A stretch of DNA of 64,000 bases from contig NZ_CP021645.1 of assembly GCF_006384975.1 (NCBI RefSeq), positions 4,058,001-4,122,000 of the forward strand. The letters run 5' to 3'. A model generated the notes under the pieces. It searched no databases. It saw only the letters and a list, made by a program, of their open reading frames with translations, and was not told the DNA's origin. The position numbers and the translations under genes were made by a program. This stretch comes from Pseudomonas oryzihabitans. Its GTDB lineage: Bacteria > Pseudomonadota > Gammaproteobacteria > Pseudomonadales > Pseudomonadaceae. Of this stretch, positions 8,974-18,400 are shown one piece after another; the stretch's first letter is position 1, and each line of letters opens with the position of its first letter.

Positions 8974-10308
8974 CTAGCCACGTACCGCGCGGTAGCCGGT
9001 CTCGCCGCCCTCGGCGACCTCGTCCAGATCGACCCGCGAGGTTTCCGGCAGGCTCAGGCCGCCGACCAGGCCGAGCAGGGCGATCAGGATCAGATAGAGC
9101 GCCGGCGAGAGGTTGCTGCCGGTGGCGCCGATCAGCCAGGTGGCCATTAGCGGCGCGGTGCCGCCGAAGATGGTGTAGGCCAGGTTGTAGGTGATGGCGC
9201 CAGCGGTGTAGCGGGTGCGGGTCGGGAAGACCTCGCTGAGCAGCGGCGCCGTCACCACGTTGCACAGCACCGCACCGGCGCCCAGCAGCAGGCAACCCAG
9301 CAAGGCGCTGCCGAATTGGCCGCTGCTGGCCAGCAGCAGGGCTGGATAGACCCCTACGGCCAGCACCAGGCTGGCCAGCACCGTGGTCATGCGGCGGCCG
9401 ATGCGATCGGTGACGCGCCCGAGCAGCGGGCAGGCGCAGGCGGCGGCGAACAGGCTGATCAGGCTGATGGCCAGCGCCGCGGCGCGGTTGAAGCCGCCGG
9501 CCACCTGCAGATAGGTGGAGAAGTAGGTGGTGAACATGTAGAAGGACAGCGCCGTCAGCGAGATGAAGGCGCCCAAACGCAGAATCGAGCGACCTTGCAG
9601 CCGTAGGGTTTCCCCCAGCGGCGAATGGCTGACTTCATGCTCCGACTCCAGGGCCTGGAAGGCCGGCGTCTCGTCGAGCTTCAGACGTAGATAGAGACCG
9701 ATCAGGCCCAGTGGGGCGGCGGCCAGGAAGGGGATGCGCCAGCCCCAGTCGGCCATGGCGGCGGAGCCCAGCAGCCGTTCCAGGCCCCAGGCGGTCAGGG
9801 CCGCGCTGGCGAAGGCCAGGAAGGTGGACACCGGCACGAAGCTGCCGTAGCGCCCACGCCGATCGCGCGGCGAATGCTCCATCACGTAGGCGCAGGCACC
9901 GGCGTATTCACCGCCAGCGGAAAAGCCCTGGGCGCAGCGGATCGCCGTCAGCAGGATCGGCGCCCAGATGCCGATGGTGGCGTAGCTGGGCAGGATGCCG
10001 ATCAGGGCGGTGGCGCCGGCCATGATCAGGATGGTCAGCGCCAGGGTGCGCTTGCGGCCGATGCGATCCCCGAGCAGGCCGAAGACGATGCCGCCCAGGG
10101 GGCGGAAGGCGAAGGCCACGGCGAACACGGCGAAGGTCTTGAGCAAGCCGGCGGTCGCATCGCCGCTCGGGAAGAAGTGCGCCGCGAGCAGGGTGGCGAG
10201 AAAGCCGTAGAGGGCGAAATCGAACCATTCGACGAAATTGCCGATGGAGGCGGCGGAAATGACCTTGCGCAGGGTGGCGGGTGAAACAGGAGTCGCTGTC
10301 TGGCTCAT
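8974..10308 (-). CDS. MFS transporter of the metabolite:H+ symporter (MHS) family
   Basis: 444 residues from MSQTATPVSPATLRK; the frame is open further upstream but without transporter sequence. About 12 hydrophobic segments are seen. Signature loops include FNxVEWFDFALYGF-like text (NFVEWFDFALYGFLATLLA) near residue 25, GLLGDRIGRKRTL near residue 82 and IRCAQGFSAGGEYAGA near residue 125, all typical of KgtP/ShiA/ProP-type proton symporters. The substrate is probably a small organic acid or zwitterion; it cannot be specified. Single gene, divergent from the thioredoxin gene. Confidence 0.86.
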   Translation of the reverse strand: MSQTATPVSPATLRKVISAASIGNFVEWFDFALYGFLATLLAAHFFPSGDATAGLLKTFAVFAVAFAFRPLGGIVFGLLGDRIGRKRTLALTILIMAGATALIGILPSYATIGIWAPILLTAIRCAQGFSAGGEYAGACAYVMEHSPRDRRGRYGSFVPVSTFLAFASAALTAWGLERLLGSAAMADWGWRIPFLAAAPLGLIGLYLRLKLDETPAFQALESEHEVSHSPLGETLRLQGRSILRLGAFISLTALSFYMFTTYFSTYLQVAGGFNRAAALAISLISLFAAACACPLLGRVTDRIGRRMTTVLASLVLAVGVYPALLLASSGQFGSALLGCLLLGAGAVLCNVVTAPLLSEVFPTRTRYTAGAITYNLAYTIFGGTAPLMATWLIGATGSNLSPALYLILIALLGLVGGLSLPETSRVDLDEVAEGGETGYRAVRG

Positions 10309-10472
10309 GGCGGGCCTCAGGAGAAGAAAGGAGACGGAGGCAGAAGGGAGGCGCCTTGTTATGGTTGTGGGATCGGGGCGTACCGCAGGATCGACGCTAG
10401 CCCTTTTCGCGTGACCGAGCAGTCCCCGCAACGACTTGTCCACCCTTGGAACCGACTTCAGGAGCTGCCCCA

Positions 10473-10796
10473 ATGCCCATGACCTCCGACTACGCCGCCC
10501 AGGAGCCCGCCCGGGCCGACGTCGATGCCTTGCCCGGCGTGACCCTCGTCGAGTTCGGCGCCCCCTGGTGCGGCTATTGCCGCGCTGCCCAGCCACTGCT
10601 CGCCACCGCGCTGGCGGAGTACCCCACCGTGCGCCATCTCAAGATCGAAGATGGCTCCGGACGACGTCTGGGCCGCTCCTTCCGCGTCAAACTCTGGCCC
10701 ACGCTGATCCTGCTCAAGGACGGCCAGGAACTGGCGCGACTGGTGCGCCCGAGCACGGTGGCAGAGCTGACCGAGGCCCTGGCCCTGGCAGACTGA
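10473..10796 (+). CDS. Thioredoxin-family protein
   Basis: 107 residues. Start ATG at 10473 is supported by AGGAG at 10460-10464, 8 nt upstream; an in-frame TTG at 10446 lacks such a site. The active site is WCGYC in VEFGAPWCGYCRAAQPLL (about residues 27-45), a variant of the thioredoxin WCGPC, followed by the cis-proline region LWPTLILLKDG. No signal peptide is present, so a cytosolic thiol-disulphide role is expected. The partner proteins are unknown. Confidence 0.85.
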   Translation: MPMTSDYAAQEPARADVDALPGVTLVEFGAPWCGYCRAAQPLLATALAEYPTVRHLKIEDGSGRRLGRSFRVKLWPTLILLKDGQELARLVRPSTVAELTEALALAD

Positions 10797-10814
10797 CCGG
10801 TCGCTCCGCCATGC

Positions 10815-10858
10815 TTGACAAGGCAAGGGCTAGAACATAAGTTTCAAACAACTGTTTA
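10815..10858 (+). promoter_or_regulatory. Sigma-70 promoter with overlapping PsrA/FadR-like palindrome before acyl-CoA dehydrogenase
   Basis: TTGACA (10815-10820) is followed after exactly 17 bp by TAAGTT (10838-10843), a strong -35/-10 pair. Directly over the expected transcription start lies CAAAC-AACT-GTTTA (10845-10858), matching the CAAAC-N(2-4)-GTTTG type operator of the Pseudomonas fatty-acid regulator PsrA. An operator here would block initiation. The target gene is a fatty acyl-CoA dehydrogenase, which fits. Confidence 0.65.
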
Positions 10859-10919
10859 AACGCTTGCGGGCAGCGGCCCGCCTTCCTCGACAACAAGCAT
10901 TCGCAAAGAGGTAACAGTC

Positions 10920-12725
10920 ATGCCCGAATACAAGGCTCCCCTGCGGGACATCCGCTTCGTTCGCGACGAACTGCTGGGCTATGACGCGCACTACCAGAGC
11001 CTGCCTGGCTGCGGTGATGCCACCCCCGACATGGTCGCCGCCATCCTCGAAGAAGGCGCCAAGTTCTGCGAGCAAGTGCTGGCTCCTCTCAATCGCGTCG
11101 GCGATCAACAGGGCTGTACCTGGAGCGAGGAGGGCGTGAAGACCCCCGACGGCTTCAAGGAAGCCTATGCCCAATTCGTCGAAGGCGGTTGGCCGAGCCT
11201 GGCGCATAGCCCGGCCCACGGTGGCCAGGGCCTGCCCGAGTCCCTCGGTATTTCCCTGTCGGAGATGGTCGGCCAGGCCAACTGGTCCTGGGGCATGTAC
11301 CCCGGCCTGTCCCACGGTGCCATGAACACCCTGGAACAGCATGGCACCGAAGAACAGAAGAAGGCCTATCTGGAAAAACTGGTCAGCGGTGAGTGGACCG
11401 GCACCATGTGCCTCACCGAGCCGCACTGCGGCTCCGACCTGGGTATGCTGCGCACCAAGGCCGAGCCGCGTCCGGACGGTAGCTACGCCGTCACCGGTAC
11501 CAAGATCTTCATCTCCGCCGGTGAACACGACATGGCCGAGAACATCGTCCATATCGTGCTGGCTCGCCTGCCCGACGCCCCCGCTGGCACCAAGGGTATC
11601 TCGCTGTTCATCGTGCCCAAGCGCCTGCCCGACGCCAGCGGCGCGGCCGGTGAGCGCAACGCCGTGCATTGCGGTTCCCTCGAACACAAGATGGGCATCC
11701 ACGGCAACGCCACCTGTGTGATGAATTTCGACGGCGCCACCGGCTTCCTGATCGGCCCGCCGAACCGTGGCCTGAACTGCATGTTCACCTTCATGAACTT
11801 CGCCCGCATCGGCACCGCCCTGCAGGGCCTGGCCCATGCCGAGGTGGCCTTCCAGGGCGGCCTGAAGTACGCCCGCGAGCGGCTGCAGATGAGATCCCTG
11901 ACCGGTCCCAAGGCACCAGACAAGCCCGCCGACCCCATCATCGTGCACCCCGACGTGCGGCGCATGCTGCTGACCATGAAGGCCTTCGCCGAAGGCAGCC
12001 GGGCGATGATCTATTACACCGCCAAGCTGGTGGACATCCTCAAGTACAGCCAGGACGAGGAGCAGAAGCAGCAGGTCGAGACCCAGCTGGCCTTCCTCAC
12101 CCCCATCGCCAAGGCCTTCATGACCGAGGTCGGCTTCGAAGCGGCCAGCCACGGCGTGCAGATCTATGGCGGCCACGGCTATATCGCCGAGTGGGGCATG
12201 GAGCAGAACCTGCGCGATGCCCGTATCGCCATGCTCTACGAGGGCACCACCGGCATCCAGGCTATCGACCTGCTGGGTCGCAAGGTGCTGATGACCCAGG
12301 GTGAATCGCTCAAGGCCTTCACCAAGGTGGTGCACAAGTTCTGCCAGGCCCAGGCCGAGAATGCCGAACTCAAGGCCTTCGTCGAGCCGCTGGCCAAGCT
12401 GAACAAGGAGTGGGGCGAGATCACCCTCAAGGTCGGCATGGCCGCCATGAAGGATCGCGAGGAAGTGGGGGCCGCTGCCGTCGACTACCTGATGTACTCC
12501 GGCTATTGCTGCCTGGCCTACTTCTGGGCCGACATGGCCCGGGTCGCGGCCGAGAAGCTGGCCGCCGGGACCGACGAAGCTGCCTTCTACCAGGCCAAGC
12601 TGGCCACCGCGCGCTTCTACTACCAGCGCCTGCTGCCGCGTACCCGCGCCCATGCCGAGGCGCTGCTGGCCGGCGCCGGCAGCCTGATGGCCCTGGCCGA
12701 GGAAGACTTCGGTCTGGGTTACTAA
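10920..12725 (+). CDS. Long acyl-CoA dehydrogenase with C-terminal extension (FadE-type)
   Basis: 601 residues, the length of the ~600-residue Pseudomonas acyl-CoA dehydrogenases that carry an extra C-terminal domain (PA0506-PA0508 group) rather than the ~380-residue short type. Readable features are MCLTEPHCGSDLGMLRTKAE (FAD and substrate binding, about residues 162-181), TGTKIFISAGEHD, the fatty-acid pocket motif QIYGGHGYIAEWGMEQNLRDA and the catalytic-region YEGTTGIQAIDLLGRK near residues 440-455. It performs the first oxidation of beta-oxidation, passing electrons to ETF. A close paralogue follows, separated by a terminator, so each is its own unit. A PsrA-like operator precedes it. Confidence 0.9.
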   Translation: MPEYKAPLRDIRFVRDELLGYDAHYQSLPGCGDATPDMVAAILEEGAKFCEQVLAPLNRVGDQQGCTWSEEGVKTPDGFKEAYAQFVEGGWPSLAHSPAHGGQGLPESLGISLSEMVGQANWSWGMYPGLSHGAMNTLEQHGTEEQKKAYLEKLVSGEWTGTMCLTEPHCGSDLGMLRTKAEPRPDGSYAVTGTKIFISAGEHDMAENIVHIVLARLPDAPAGTKGISLFIVPKRLPDASGAAGERNAVHCGSLEHKMGIHGNATCVMNFDGATGFLIGPPNRGLNCMFTFMNFARIGTALQGLAHAEVAFQGGLKYARERLQMRSLTGPKAPDKPADPIIVHPDVRRMLLTMKAFAEGSRAMIYYTAKLVDILKYSQDEEQKQQVETQLAFLTPIAKAFMTEVGFEAASHGVQIYGGHGYIAEWGMEQNLRDARIAMLYEGTTGIQAIDLLGRKVLMTQGESLKAFTKVVHKFCQAQAENAELKAFVEPLAKLNKEWGEITLKVGMAAMKDREEVGAAAVDYLMYSGYCCLAYFWADMARVAAEKLAAGTDEAAFYQAKLATARFYYQRLLPRTRAHAEALLAGAGSLMALAEEDFGLGY

Positions 12726-12743
12726 GAGGTCGAGGCTCTACTG

Positions 12744-12767
12744 AAAACCCCGCTCCGGCGGGGTTTT
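12744..12767 (+). terminator. Intrinsic terminator after first acyl-CoA dehydrogenase
   Basis: AAAACCCCGC-loop TCCG-GCGGGGTTTT forms a 10-bp symmetrical stem ending in a T run, 18 bp after the stop codon. Confidence 0.8.
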
Positions 12768-12911
12768 CGTGTTTTCGCGGGCGCGAAAATTCGGCGCTGG
12801 CGGACCTCTGATCGGCTGACCAGCGGGTCAGATCATGAACCTATGTCTCCCTTTCGGTTCGGTCTTACACTCGGGTCATACCGACAAGAATACCTTCCGA
12901 GGAGACTCGAC

Positions 12912-14681
12912 ATGGCCGACTATACCCCGCCGCTTCGCGATATCCGTTTCGTGCTGGATGCCGTCCTCAAGGTCAAGGAACGCTGGAGCCAGTGGCCCGC
13001 GCTGGCCGAGGTGGTCGACGGCGAGACCGCCGACGCCATCCTCGAAGAAGCCGGCAAGCTGTGCGCCCAGGAACTGGCGCCGCTCAATCGCAATTCCGAT
13101 GAAGAAGGTTGCCATTGGCAAGACGGTGAGGTGACCACGCCCCAGGGCTTCCGCCAGGCCTACCAAGCCTTCGCCGAGGGCGGCTGGGTCGGTGTCGGCG
13201 GTGATCCCGTATACGGCGGCATGGGCATGCCCAAGGTGCTCACCGCCCAGGTCGAAGAGATGATGCACGCCAGCTGCCTGGCCTTCGGTCTCTATCCGAT
13301 GCTCAGCGCCGGTGCCTGCCTGGCCCTGCACGCCCACGGCAGCGAAGCGCTCAAGCAGGCCTACCTGCCCAATCTCTACAGCGGCCAGTGGTCCGGCTCC
13401 ATGTGCCTGACCGAGCCCCACGCCGGCACCGACCTGGGCCTGATCCGCACCCGCGCCGAGCCCCAGGCCGACGGCAGCTACCGCGTGACCGGCACCAAGA
13501 TCTTCATCACCGCCGGCGAGCATGACCTCACCGAGAACATCATCCATCTGGTGCTGGCCAAGCTGCCCGATGCTCCAGCCGGGTCCAAGGGCATCTCGCT
13601 GTTTCTGGTACCCAAGATACTGGTGGACGAGGCGGGCAACCTGGGCGAGCGCAACGCCGTGGCCTGTGGCTCTCTGGAGCACAAGATGGGCATCAAGGGC
13701 GCCGCCACCTGCGTGATGAATTTCGATGGCGCCGTCGGCTATCTGGTGGGCGAGGTCAACAAAGGCCTGGCCGCCATGTTCACCATGATGAATTACGAGC
13801 GCCTGGGCGTGGGCATCCAGGGCCTGGGGTCGAGCGAACGCTCCTACCAGAATGCCCTGGCCTACGCTCGCGAACGCCTGCAAAGCCGGTCGCCGGCCGG
13901 TATCCAGCAACCGGCCAAGAGCGCCGATCCGATCATCGTCCACCCCGACGTCCGCCGCATGCTGCTGACCATGAAGGCACTCAACGAAGGCGGCCGCCTG
14001 TTCTCCAGCTACGTTGCGCTGCAGCTGGACACCGCCAAGTACAGCCCCGAGCCCGCCGAGCGAGAACGCGCCGAGGCCCTGGTGGCGCTGCTCACCCCGG
14101 TGGCCAAGGGCTTTCTCACCGACCTGGGCCTGGAGTTGTGCGTGCATGGCCAGCAGATATTCGGCGGCCATGGCTACATCCGCGAATGGGGCCAGGAGCA
14201 ACTGGTGCGCGACGTGCGCATCACCCAGATCTACGAAGGCACCAACGGCATCCAGGCGCTGGACCTGGTGGGCCGCAAGCTGGCCGGCAGCCGCGGAGCC
14301 CTCTATCGCCCCTTCAGCGAAGAGGTCCATCAGTATCTTGCCGGTCTGGCGGCGGACAACGAATTCGCCGCGCCCCTGCGCCAGGCGCTGGATCAGTTGG
14401 ACGGCGCGACCGAGTGGCTGTTGCAGGCCGGCGCCAGCGATCCCCATGAGCTCGGCGCTGCCTCGGTGGACTACCTGCACCTGTTCGGCTATGTCGCCTA
14501 TGCCTATCTCTGGGCGCGGGCCGCAGCTGCCGCGGCGGATCAGGAAGCCAGCTTCGCCGAAGCCAAGCTCGCCACGGCACGTTTCTATTTCGCCCGCCTG
14601 CTGCCGCGCACCCTGAGCCTGGCGGCGGCCGTACGCAGTGGCGCGCAGTCGCTCTACGCCCTGGCCGAGGAGGCTTTCTAA
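12912..14681 (+). CDS. Long acyl-CoA dehydrogenase, paralogue of the preceding gene
   Basis: 589 residues from MADYTPPLRDIRFVLDAVL; the start is set by GAGGAG 8 nt upstream and by alignment with the N-terminus of the neighbour (MPEYKAPLRDIRFV). It keeps the same landmarks: MCLTEPHAGTDLGLIRTRAE, TGTKIFITAGEHDLTENIIH, QIFGGHGYIREWGQEQLVRD and YEGTNGIQALDLVGRKL. The two are clearly tandem duplicates that have diverged and probably differ in chain-length preference. Downstream is the GacA box of the small RNA; no terminator is visible between the stop and that box. Confidence 0.9.
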   Translation: MADYTPPLRDIRFVLDAVLKVKERWSQWPALAEVVDGETADAILEEAGKLCAQELAPLNRNSDEEGCHWQDGEVTTPQGFRQAYQAFAEGGWVGVGGDPVYGGMGMPKVLTAQVEEMMHASCLAFGLYPMLSAGACLALHAHGSEALKQAYLPNLYSGQWSGSMCLTEPHAGTDLGLIRTRAEPQADGSYRVTGTKIFITAGEHDLTENIIHLVLAKLPDAPAGSKGISLFLVPKILVDEAGNLGERNAVACGSLEHKMGIKGAATCVMNFDGAVGYLVGEVNKGLAAMFTMMNYERLGVGIQGLGSSERSYQNALAYARERLQSRSPAGIQQPAKSADPIIVHPDVRRMLLTMKALNEGGRLFSSYVALQLDTAKYSPEPAERERAEALVALLTPVAKGFLTDLGLELCVHGQQIFGGHGYIREWGQEQLVRDVRITQIYEGTNGIQALDLVGRKLAGSRGALYRPFSEEVHQYLAGLAADNEFAAPLRQALDQLDGATEWLLQAGASDPHELGAASVDYLHLFGYVAYAYLWARAAAAAADQEASFAEAKLATARFYFARLLPRTLSLAAAVRSGAQSLYALAEEAF

Positions 14682-14713
14682 ATCTTTGAGTGACAAGGCA
14701 AAAAGCGCATCCG

Positions 14714-14781
14714 TGTAAGCCAAGGCTTACACGACGTCGCCGTGATACGCCATCGCCGAGGGGCCTGCGGCTGCGTAATCT
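14714..14781 (+). promoter_or_regulatory. GacA upstream activating sequence and -10 element of an Rsm small RNA
   Basis: TGTAAG-CCAAGG-CTTACA (14714-14731) is a perfect match to the GacA-binding consensus TGTAAG-N6-CTTACA known from rsmX/Y/Z promoters. A -10 element TAATCT follows at 14776-14781, placing the start near 14788 and the box centre near -65. No -35 hexamer is evident, as expected for an activated promoter. Confidence 0.9.
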
Positions 14782-14787
14782 ACACCC

Positions 14788-14966
14788 ATCGGATCGCGGT
14801 ACAGGATGTGCCCAGCGCTCCAGATGATTTCAAGGAAATGTGGCCAGGATGGCCCCCCGGCAAGGATGTCGGGCAGAGACTCTCAGGGATAGATGGCCAA
14901 GGATTGGCGGCCCGACAAGGATGTCGGGTTAAGTCTACGAAACCCCGCTTCGGCGGGGTTTTTTAT
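14788..14966 (+). ncRNA. Gac/Rsm regulatory small RNA (RsmX/Y/Z type) that sequesters CsrA/RsmA
   Basis: About 178 nt, from the predicted start to the end of an intrinsic terminator. Eight GGA triplets are present (14791, 14804, 14834, 14847, 14864, 14887, 14901, 14919). At least five sit in hairpin loops: GGTAC-AGGAT-GTGCC (14798-14812), GGCC-AGGAT-GGCC (14842-14854), CCCGGC-AAGGAT-GTCGGG (14856-14873), GCCA-AGGAT-TGGC (14896-14908) and CCCGAC-AAGGAT-GTCGGG (14911-14928). This is the known architecture of RNAs that titrate RsmA/CsrA and relieve translational repression. The GacA box upstream confirms control by GacS/GacA. Which paralogue it is cannot be decided from sequence. The site beside PA0506-PA0508-like dehydrogenases recalls the rsmY locus of some pseudomonads, but the multi-hairpin form is more like RsmX/RsmZ. 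No protein-coding frame of note is present. Confidence 0.88.
14941..14964 (+). terminator. Intrinsic terminator of the Rsm small RNA
   Basis: AACCCCGC-TTCG-GCGGGGTT with a six-T tail: an 8-bp stem closed by a stable tetraloop. Confidence 0.88.
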
Positions 14967-15040
14967 TGCCTGCCGGAACCTGATTAGGGGCCTGCCAGTC
15001 TTAGCAGCATCTTCTTGCCTGCCTTGTACTGGAGTCTGAA

Positions 15041-15199
15041 ATGGACCTCATCCGCCTCATCTTCGCCATCATCCTGCCTCCGGTGGGCGTTTTCCTGCAG
15101 GTCGGCTTCGGCGGCGCCTTCTGGCTGAACATCCTGCTGACGCTGCTGGGTTACATTCCGGGTATCATCCATGCCGTCTGGGTGATTGCCCGCCGTTGA
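15041..15199 (+). CDS. YqaE/Pmp3-family small membrane protein
   Basis: 52 residues, too short for many gene callers. It begins MDLIRLIFAIILPPVGVFLQ and ends LGYIPGIIHAVWVIARR. The two hydrophobic helices and the motifs ILPPVGVFLQVG and GYIPGIIHAVWV are diagnostic of the Pmp3/YqaE family (proteolipid membrane potential modulators). Members are induced by salt or cold in several organisms and affect membrane potential. GGAG lies 8 nt upstream of the ATG. It stands alone just after the small RNA terminator. Confidence 0.88.
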   Translation: MDLIRLIFAIILPPVGVFLQVGFGGAFWLNILLTLLGYIPGIIHAVWVIARR

Positions 15200-15232
15200 T
15201 GTGATGCGCCAACGCGCTTTGCGCGCGTAGCG

Positions 15233-15313
15233 CCGGCTGCGCTGAAAGCGCTTGGGAAGCCGAATTTACGCAAGGTAAAGGCGTCTTCGCGGGCCTTTCG
15301 AGGTTAGCTGGCC
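15233..15313. repeat. Palindromic intergenic repeat, divergent copy of the one at 48833
   Basis: The centre GAAGCCGAATTTAC-gcaag-GTAAAGGCGTCTTC is an imperfect palindrome, extended outwards by GAAAGCGC and GCGGGCCTTTC. The core GAAGC-GA-TTTAC...GGTAAA is shared with the element at 48833-48930. The rest of 15200-15431 holds no reading frame I can support, and is probably the promoter region of the sensor kinase. Confidence 0.5.
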
Positions 15314-15431
15314 GTGCGTGGCAGGTGCGTCGAACGGCCTTCGACCGCATAGCGGTCGCTGACGGCACACTCCTGCAGGTGGGGGCCCAGCCGTCGCCGA
15401 CCGTTTCGTTCTGTACAAGGCTTTCAGACCC

Positions 15432-18400
15432 ATGAATCGCGAGTCGCCCCTCGATCAGAAGCATTTCAGCCAGATCCTCAAACGCAATCTCTCGCTGCCT
15501 CTGAGCATCGGCGTCTTCAGCGCGATCTTCTTCATCGCCATCATCTATTACCTGCTGCGGGTCACCCAGTGGGTCGAGCACACCGACCGCGTCATCAGTA
15601 CTGCCAATGCCAACTTCCGCTTGGTGGTCGACTTGGAAACCGGGATGCGCGGCTATCTGCTGAGCGGCAATAACAGCTTCCTGCAACCCTATGAGCGCGC
15701 CTTGCCCGATGTCGAGCCGCAGCTCGACGAACTCAAGGCCCTGGTCAGCGATAGTGCCGTGCAGGTCCGTCGGCTCGAGCGGATCGAAGCGGTGCACCGC
15801 GAGTGGCGTGACTATGCGAACCGGGTGATCGAGGCGAGGCGGCAGGGTGGCGATTTCCAGACGCCCCTGAACGACGGCCAGGGCAAGAATCGCATCGACA
15901 GCATCCGTCGCGACTACACCGACTTCATCGCCTACGAAGAGCAGATGCGCGCCGAGCGGACCGAGACCGCCAGCCGTATGACGGTGATCTTCGTCGCCGC
16001 CTTCCTCATCGTCAGCCTGTTGCTCTCGGTCATCATGGCCTTCTTCGGTCGCCGTGAACTCATGCGGCTCTCCGCAACCTACACCCGCCTGCTCGATCAG
16101 CAGGCCGATCACACCGAGAGTCTGGAGCGGCAGAGCTGGTTCCGCTCGGGCCAGAACCAGCTGTCCGAGGCGGTCATCGGCCAGGCCGCGCTCGCGCCCC
16201 TGGGGCAAAGCATCCTGCAATTCCTGGCGCGCTATCTGGGCGCTGCTGCCGGGGCCCTCTATGTGAGACTCGACGACGGCAGCCTCGAACGGGTCGCCGA
16301 TTACGCCCTGGACGACGAAGGACGCCGCCGCCGCCAGCGCCTGGCGCCGGGCGAAGGCCTGGCCGGGCAAGTCGTGCTGGAAGGACGCAGCTTGGCGCTG
16401 GATCAACTGCCGGCCGACTACCTCAAGGTCAATTCCGCCTTGGGCGAGCGCGAAGCCAGCGCCGCGCTCATCGTGCCCATCGAGAACGACGGGCGGGTGA
16501 ATGGCGTGGTGGAACTGGGCTTCCTGCGTGCCCTGCGGCCGCAGGATGAAGAGCTGATGACGCTGATCGCCGATTCCATCGGCTCTTCGGTGGAGGCCGC
16601 GCGTTATCGTCAGCGCCTGCAGCAGGTGCTGGCGGAAACCCAGCAGCTCAACGAAGAGTTGCAGGTCCAGCAGGAAGAGCTGCGCACCGCCAACGAGGAG
16701 CTGGAAGAACAGTCCCAGGCGCTCAAGGAATCCCAGGTGCACCTGGAGCAGCAACAGGCGGAGCTGGAGCAGACCAACGAGCAACTGTCCGAACAGGCCC
16801 AGGAACTCCTGCAGCAGCGCGACGTGCTGGACGACCGCAACAATCGCCTCAACGAAGCCCAGCAGCTGCTGGAAGAACGCGCCCGTGAGCTGGAGCGCGC
16901 CAGCCAGTACAAGTCCGAATTCCTGGCGAACATGTCCCATGAGCTGCGCACCCCGCTGAACAGCTCGCTGATCCTCTCAAAGCTGCTGGCGGACAATCCC
17001 GCCGGCAACCTGAGCGACGAGCAGGTGCGCTACGCCGAATCGATCTACTCGGCGGGCAACGATCTGCTCACCCTGATCAACGATATCCTCGACATCTCCA
17101 AAGTCGAGGCTGGCATGCTGGAGATCCGCCCCGAGCAGGTATCCATGCGTCGTCTGGTGGAAAGCCTCAAGACCGCCTTCGAGCCGATTGCCCAGAACAA
17201 GGGCGTCGCCTTCGTGGTGGAGCTGGATGCGCGGATGCCCCCGGCATTCTTCAGCGATCGCCAGCGGGTCGAGCAGATCCTCAAGAACCTGCTGTCCAAC
17301 GCCTTCAAGTTCACCGAGCACGGCCAGGTCACCCTGCGCCTGTCCCTGGACGACGGCCAACCCAGCTTCGCGGTGAGCGATACCGGTATCGGCATCGCTC
17401 CGGAACAGCAGGAGTTGATCTTCGAGGCCTTCCGCCAGGCGGACGGTGCCATCACCCGTCGCTACGGCGGCACCGGCCTGGGGCTGTCGATCTCCCGTGA
17501 CCTGGCACTCTTGCTGGGTGGCACCCTGACCGTCACCAGCCAGCCGGGCGAGGGCAGTACCTTCACCCTGCGCCTGCCGCTGGAGTACCAGGAAGCCGCC
17601 GCACCCAGCCTGCCGGTAACGCCGGTCACGGCTCCCGTGGCCGCTGTGCCTGTCGCGACACCTACCCCGGCGCCGGTCCTGGCCACCACACCGCGGCCGC
17701 CCGCCGCGCCACCGGTCACCGAGGCAGCGGCCCCTGTGGGGAGCGCCTTCACCGACGACCGGGACAGCTGGCCCTATCCGGATCGCCGGGTCCTGGTGAT
17801 CGAGGATGAAGTGCCCTTCGCGCAGATCCTCTTCGATCTCGCCCATGAGCTGAAATACAGCTGCCTAGTGGCCCATCGCGCCGAAGAAGGCTTCGCCGCC
17901 GCGCTGGAGTACAGACCTGACGCCATCCTGCTGGACATGGGGCTACCCGACCATTCCGGCCTGACGGTGCTGGAGCGCCTCAAGGAAAATCCGCTGACCC
18001 GGCACATTCCGGTGCACGTGGTCTCGGCCTCGGATCGCATCGAGACCGCCATGCACATGGGCGCGGTCGGCTATGCCATCAAGCCCACCACCCGTGACGA
18101 ACTCAAGGAGGCCTTCGGCCGCCTGGAAGCCAAGTTCGCCGCCGGCATCAAGCGGGTGCTGCTGGTGGAAGACGACGCCCTGCAGCGTGACAGCATCGCC
18201 AAGCTGATCGGCGACGTGGATGTGGAGATCACCGCGGTGGAGATGGGTAGCCAGGCCCTGGCCCTGCTGCGCGACGAGGTCTACGACTGCATGGTCATCG
18301 ACCTCAAGCTGCCCGACATGGAAGGTGGCGAGTTGCTCGAACGCATGGCCAGCGAGGACATCTGCTCCTTCCCGCCGGTGATCGTCTATACCGGCCGCAG

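Noticed and set aside
12809..12835. Inverted repeat CTGACC-N4-GGTCAG before the second acyl-CoA dehydrogenase
   Set aside because: Only six paired bases and no nearby promoter hexamers; too weak to call an operator.
12876..14723. Long open frames opposite both acyl-CoA dehydrogenases (10830-12653 and 12876-14723)
   Set aside because: They mirror conserved enzymes, have biased composition and no recognisable domain.
14856..14928. Repeated CCCG(G/A)C-AAGGAT-GTCGGG units considered as a CRISPR-like or tandem repeat array
   Set aside because: Only two copies, each a hairpin with GGA in the loop; better explained by the Rsm RNA.
15165..16940. Open frame opposite the sensor kinase and YqaE region
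   Set aside because: Leucine/glutamine-rich reverse reading of a coiled coil; no start signal or family resemblance.
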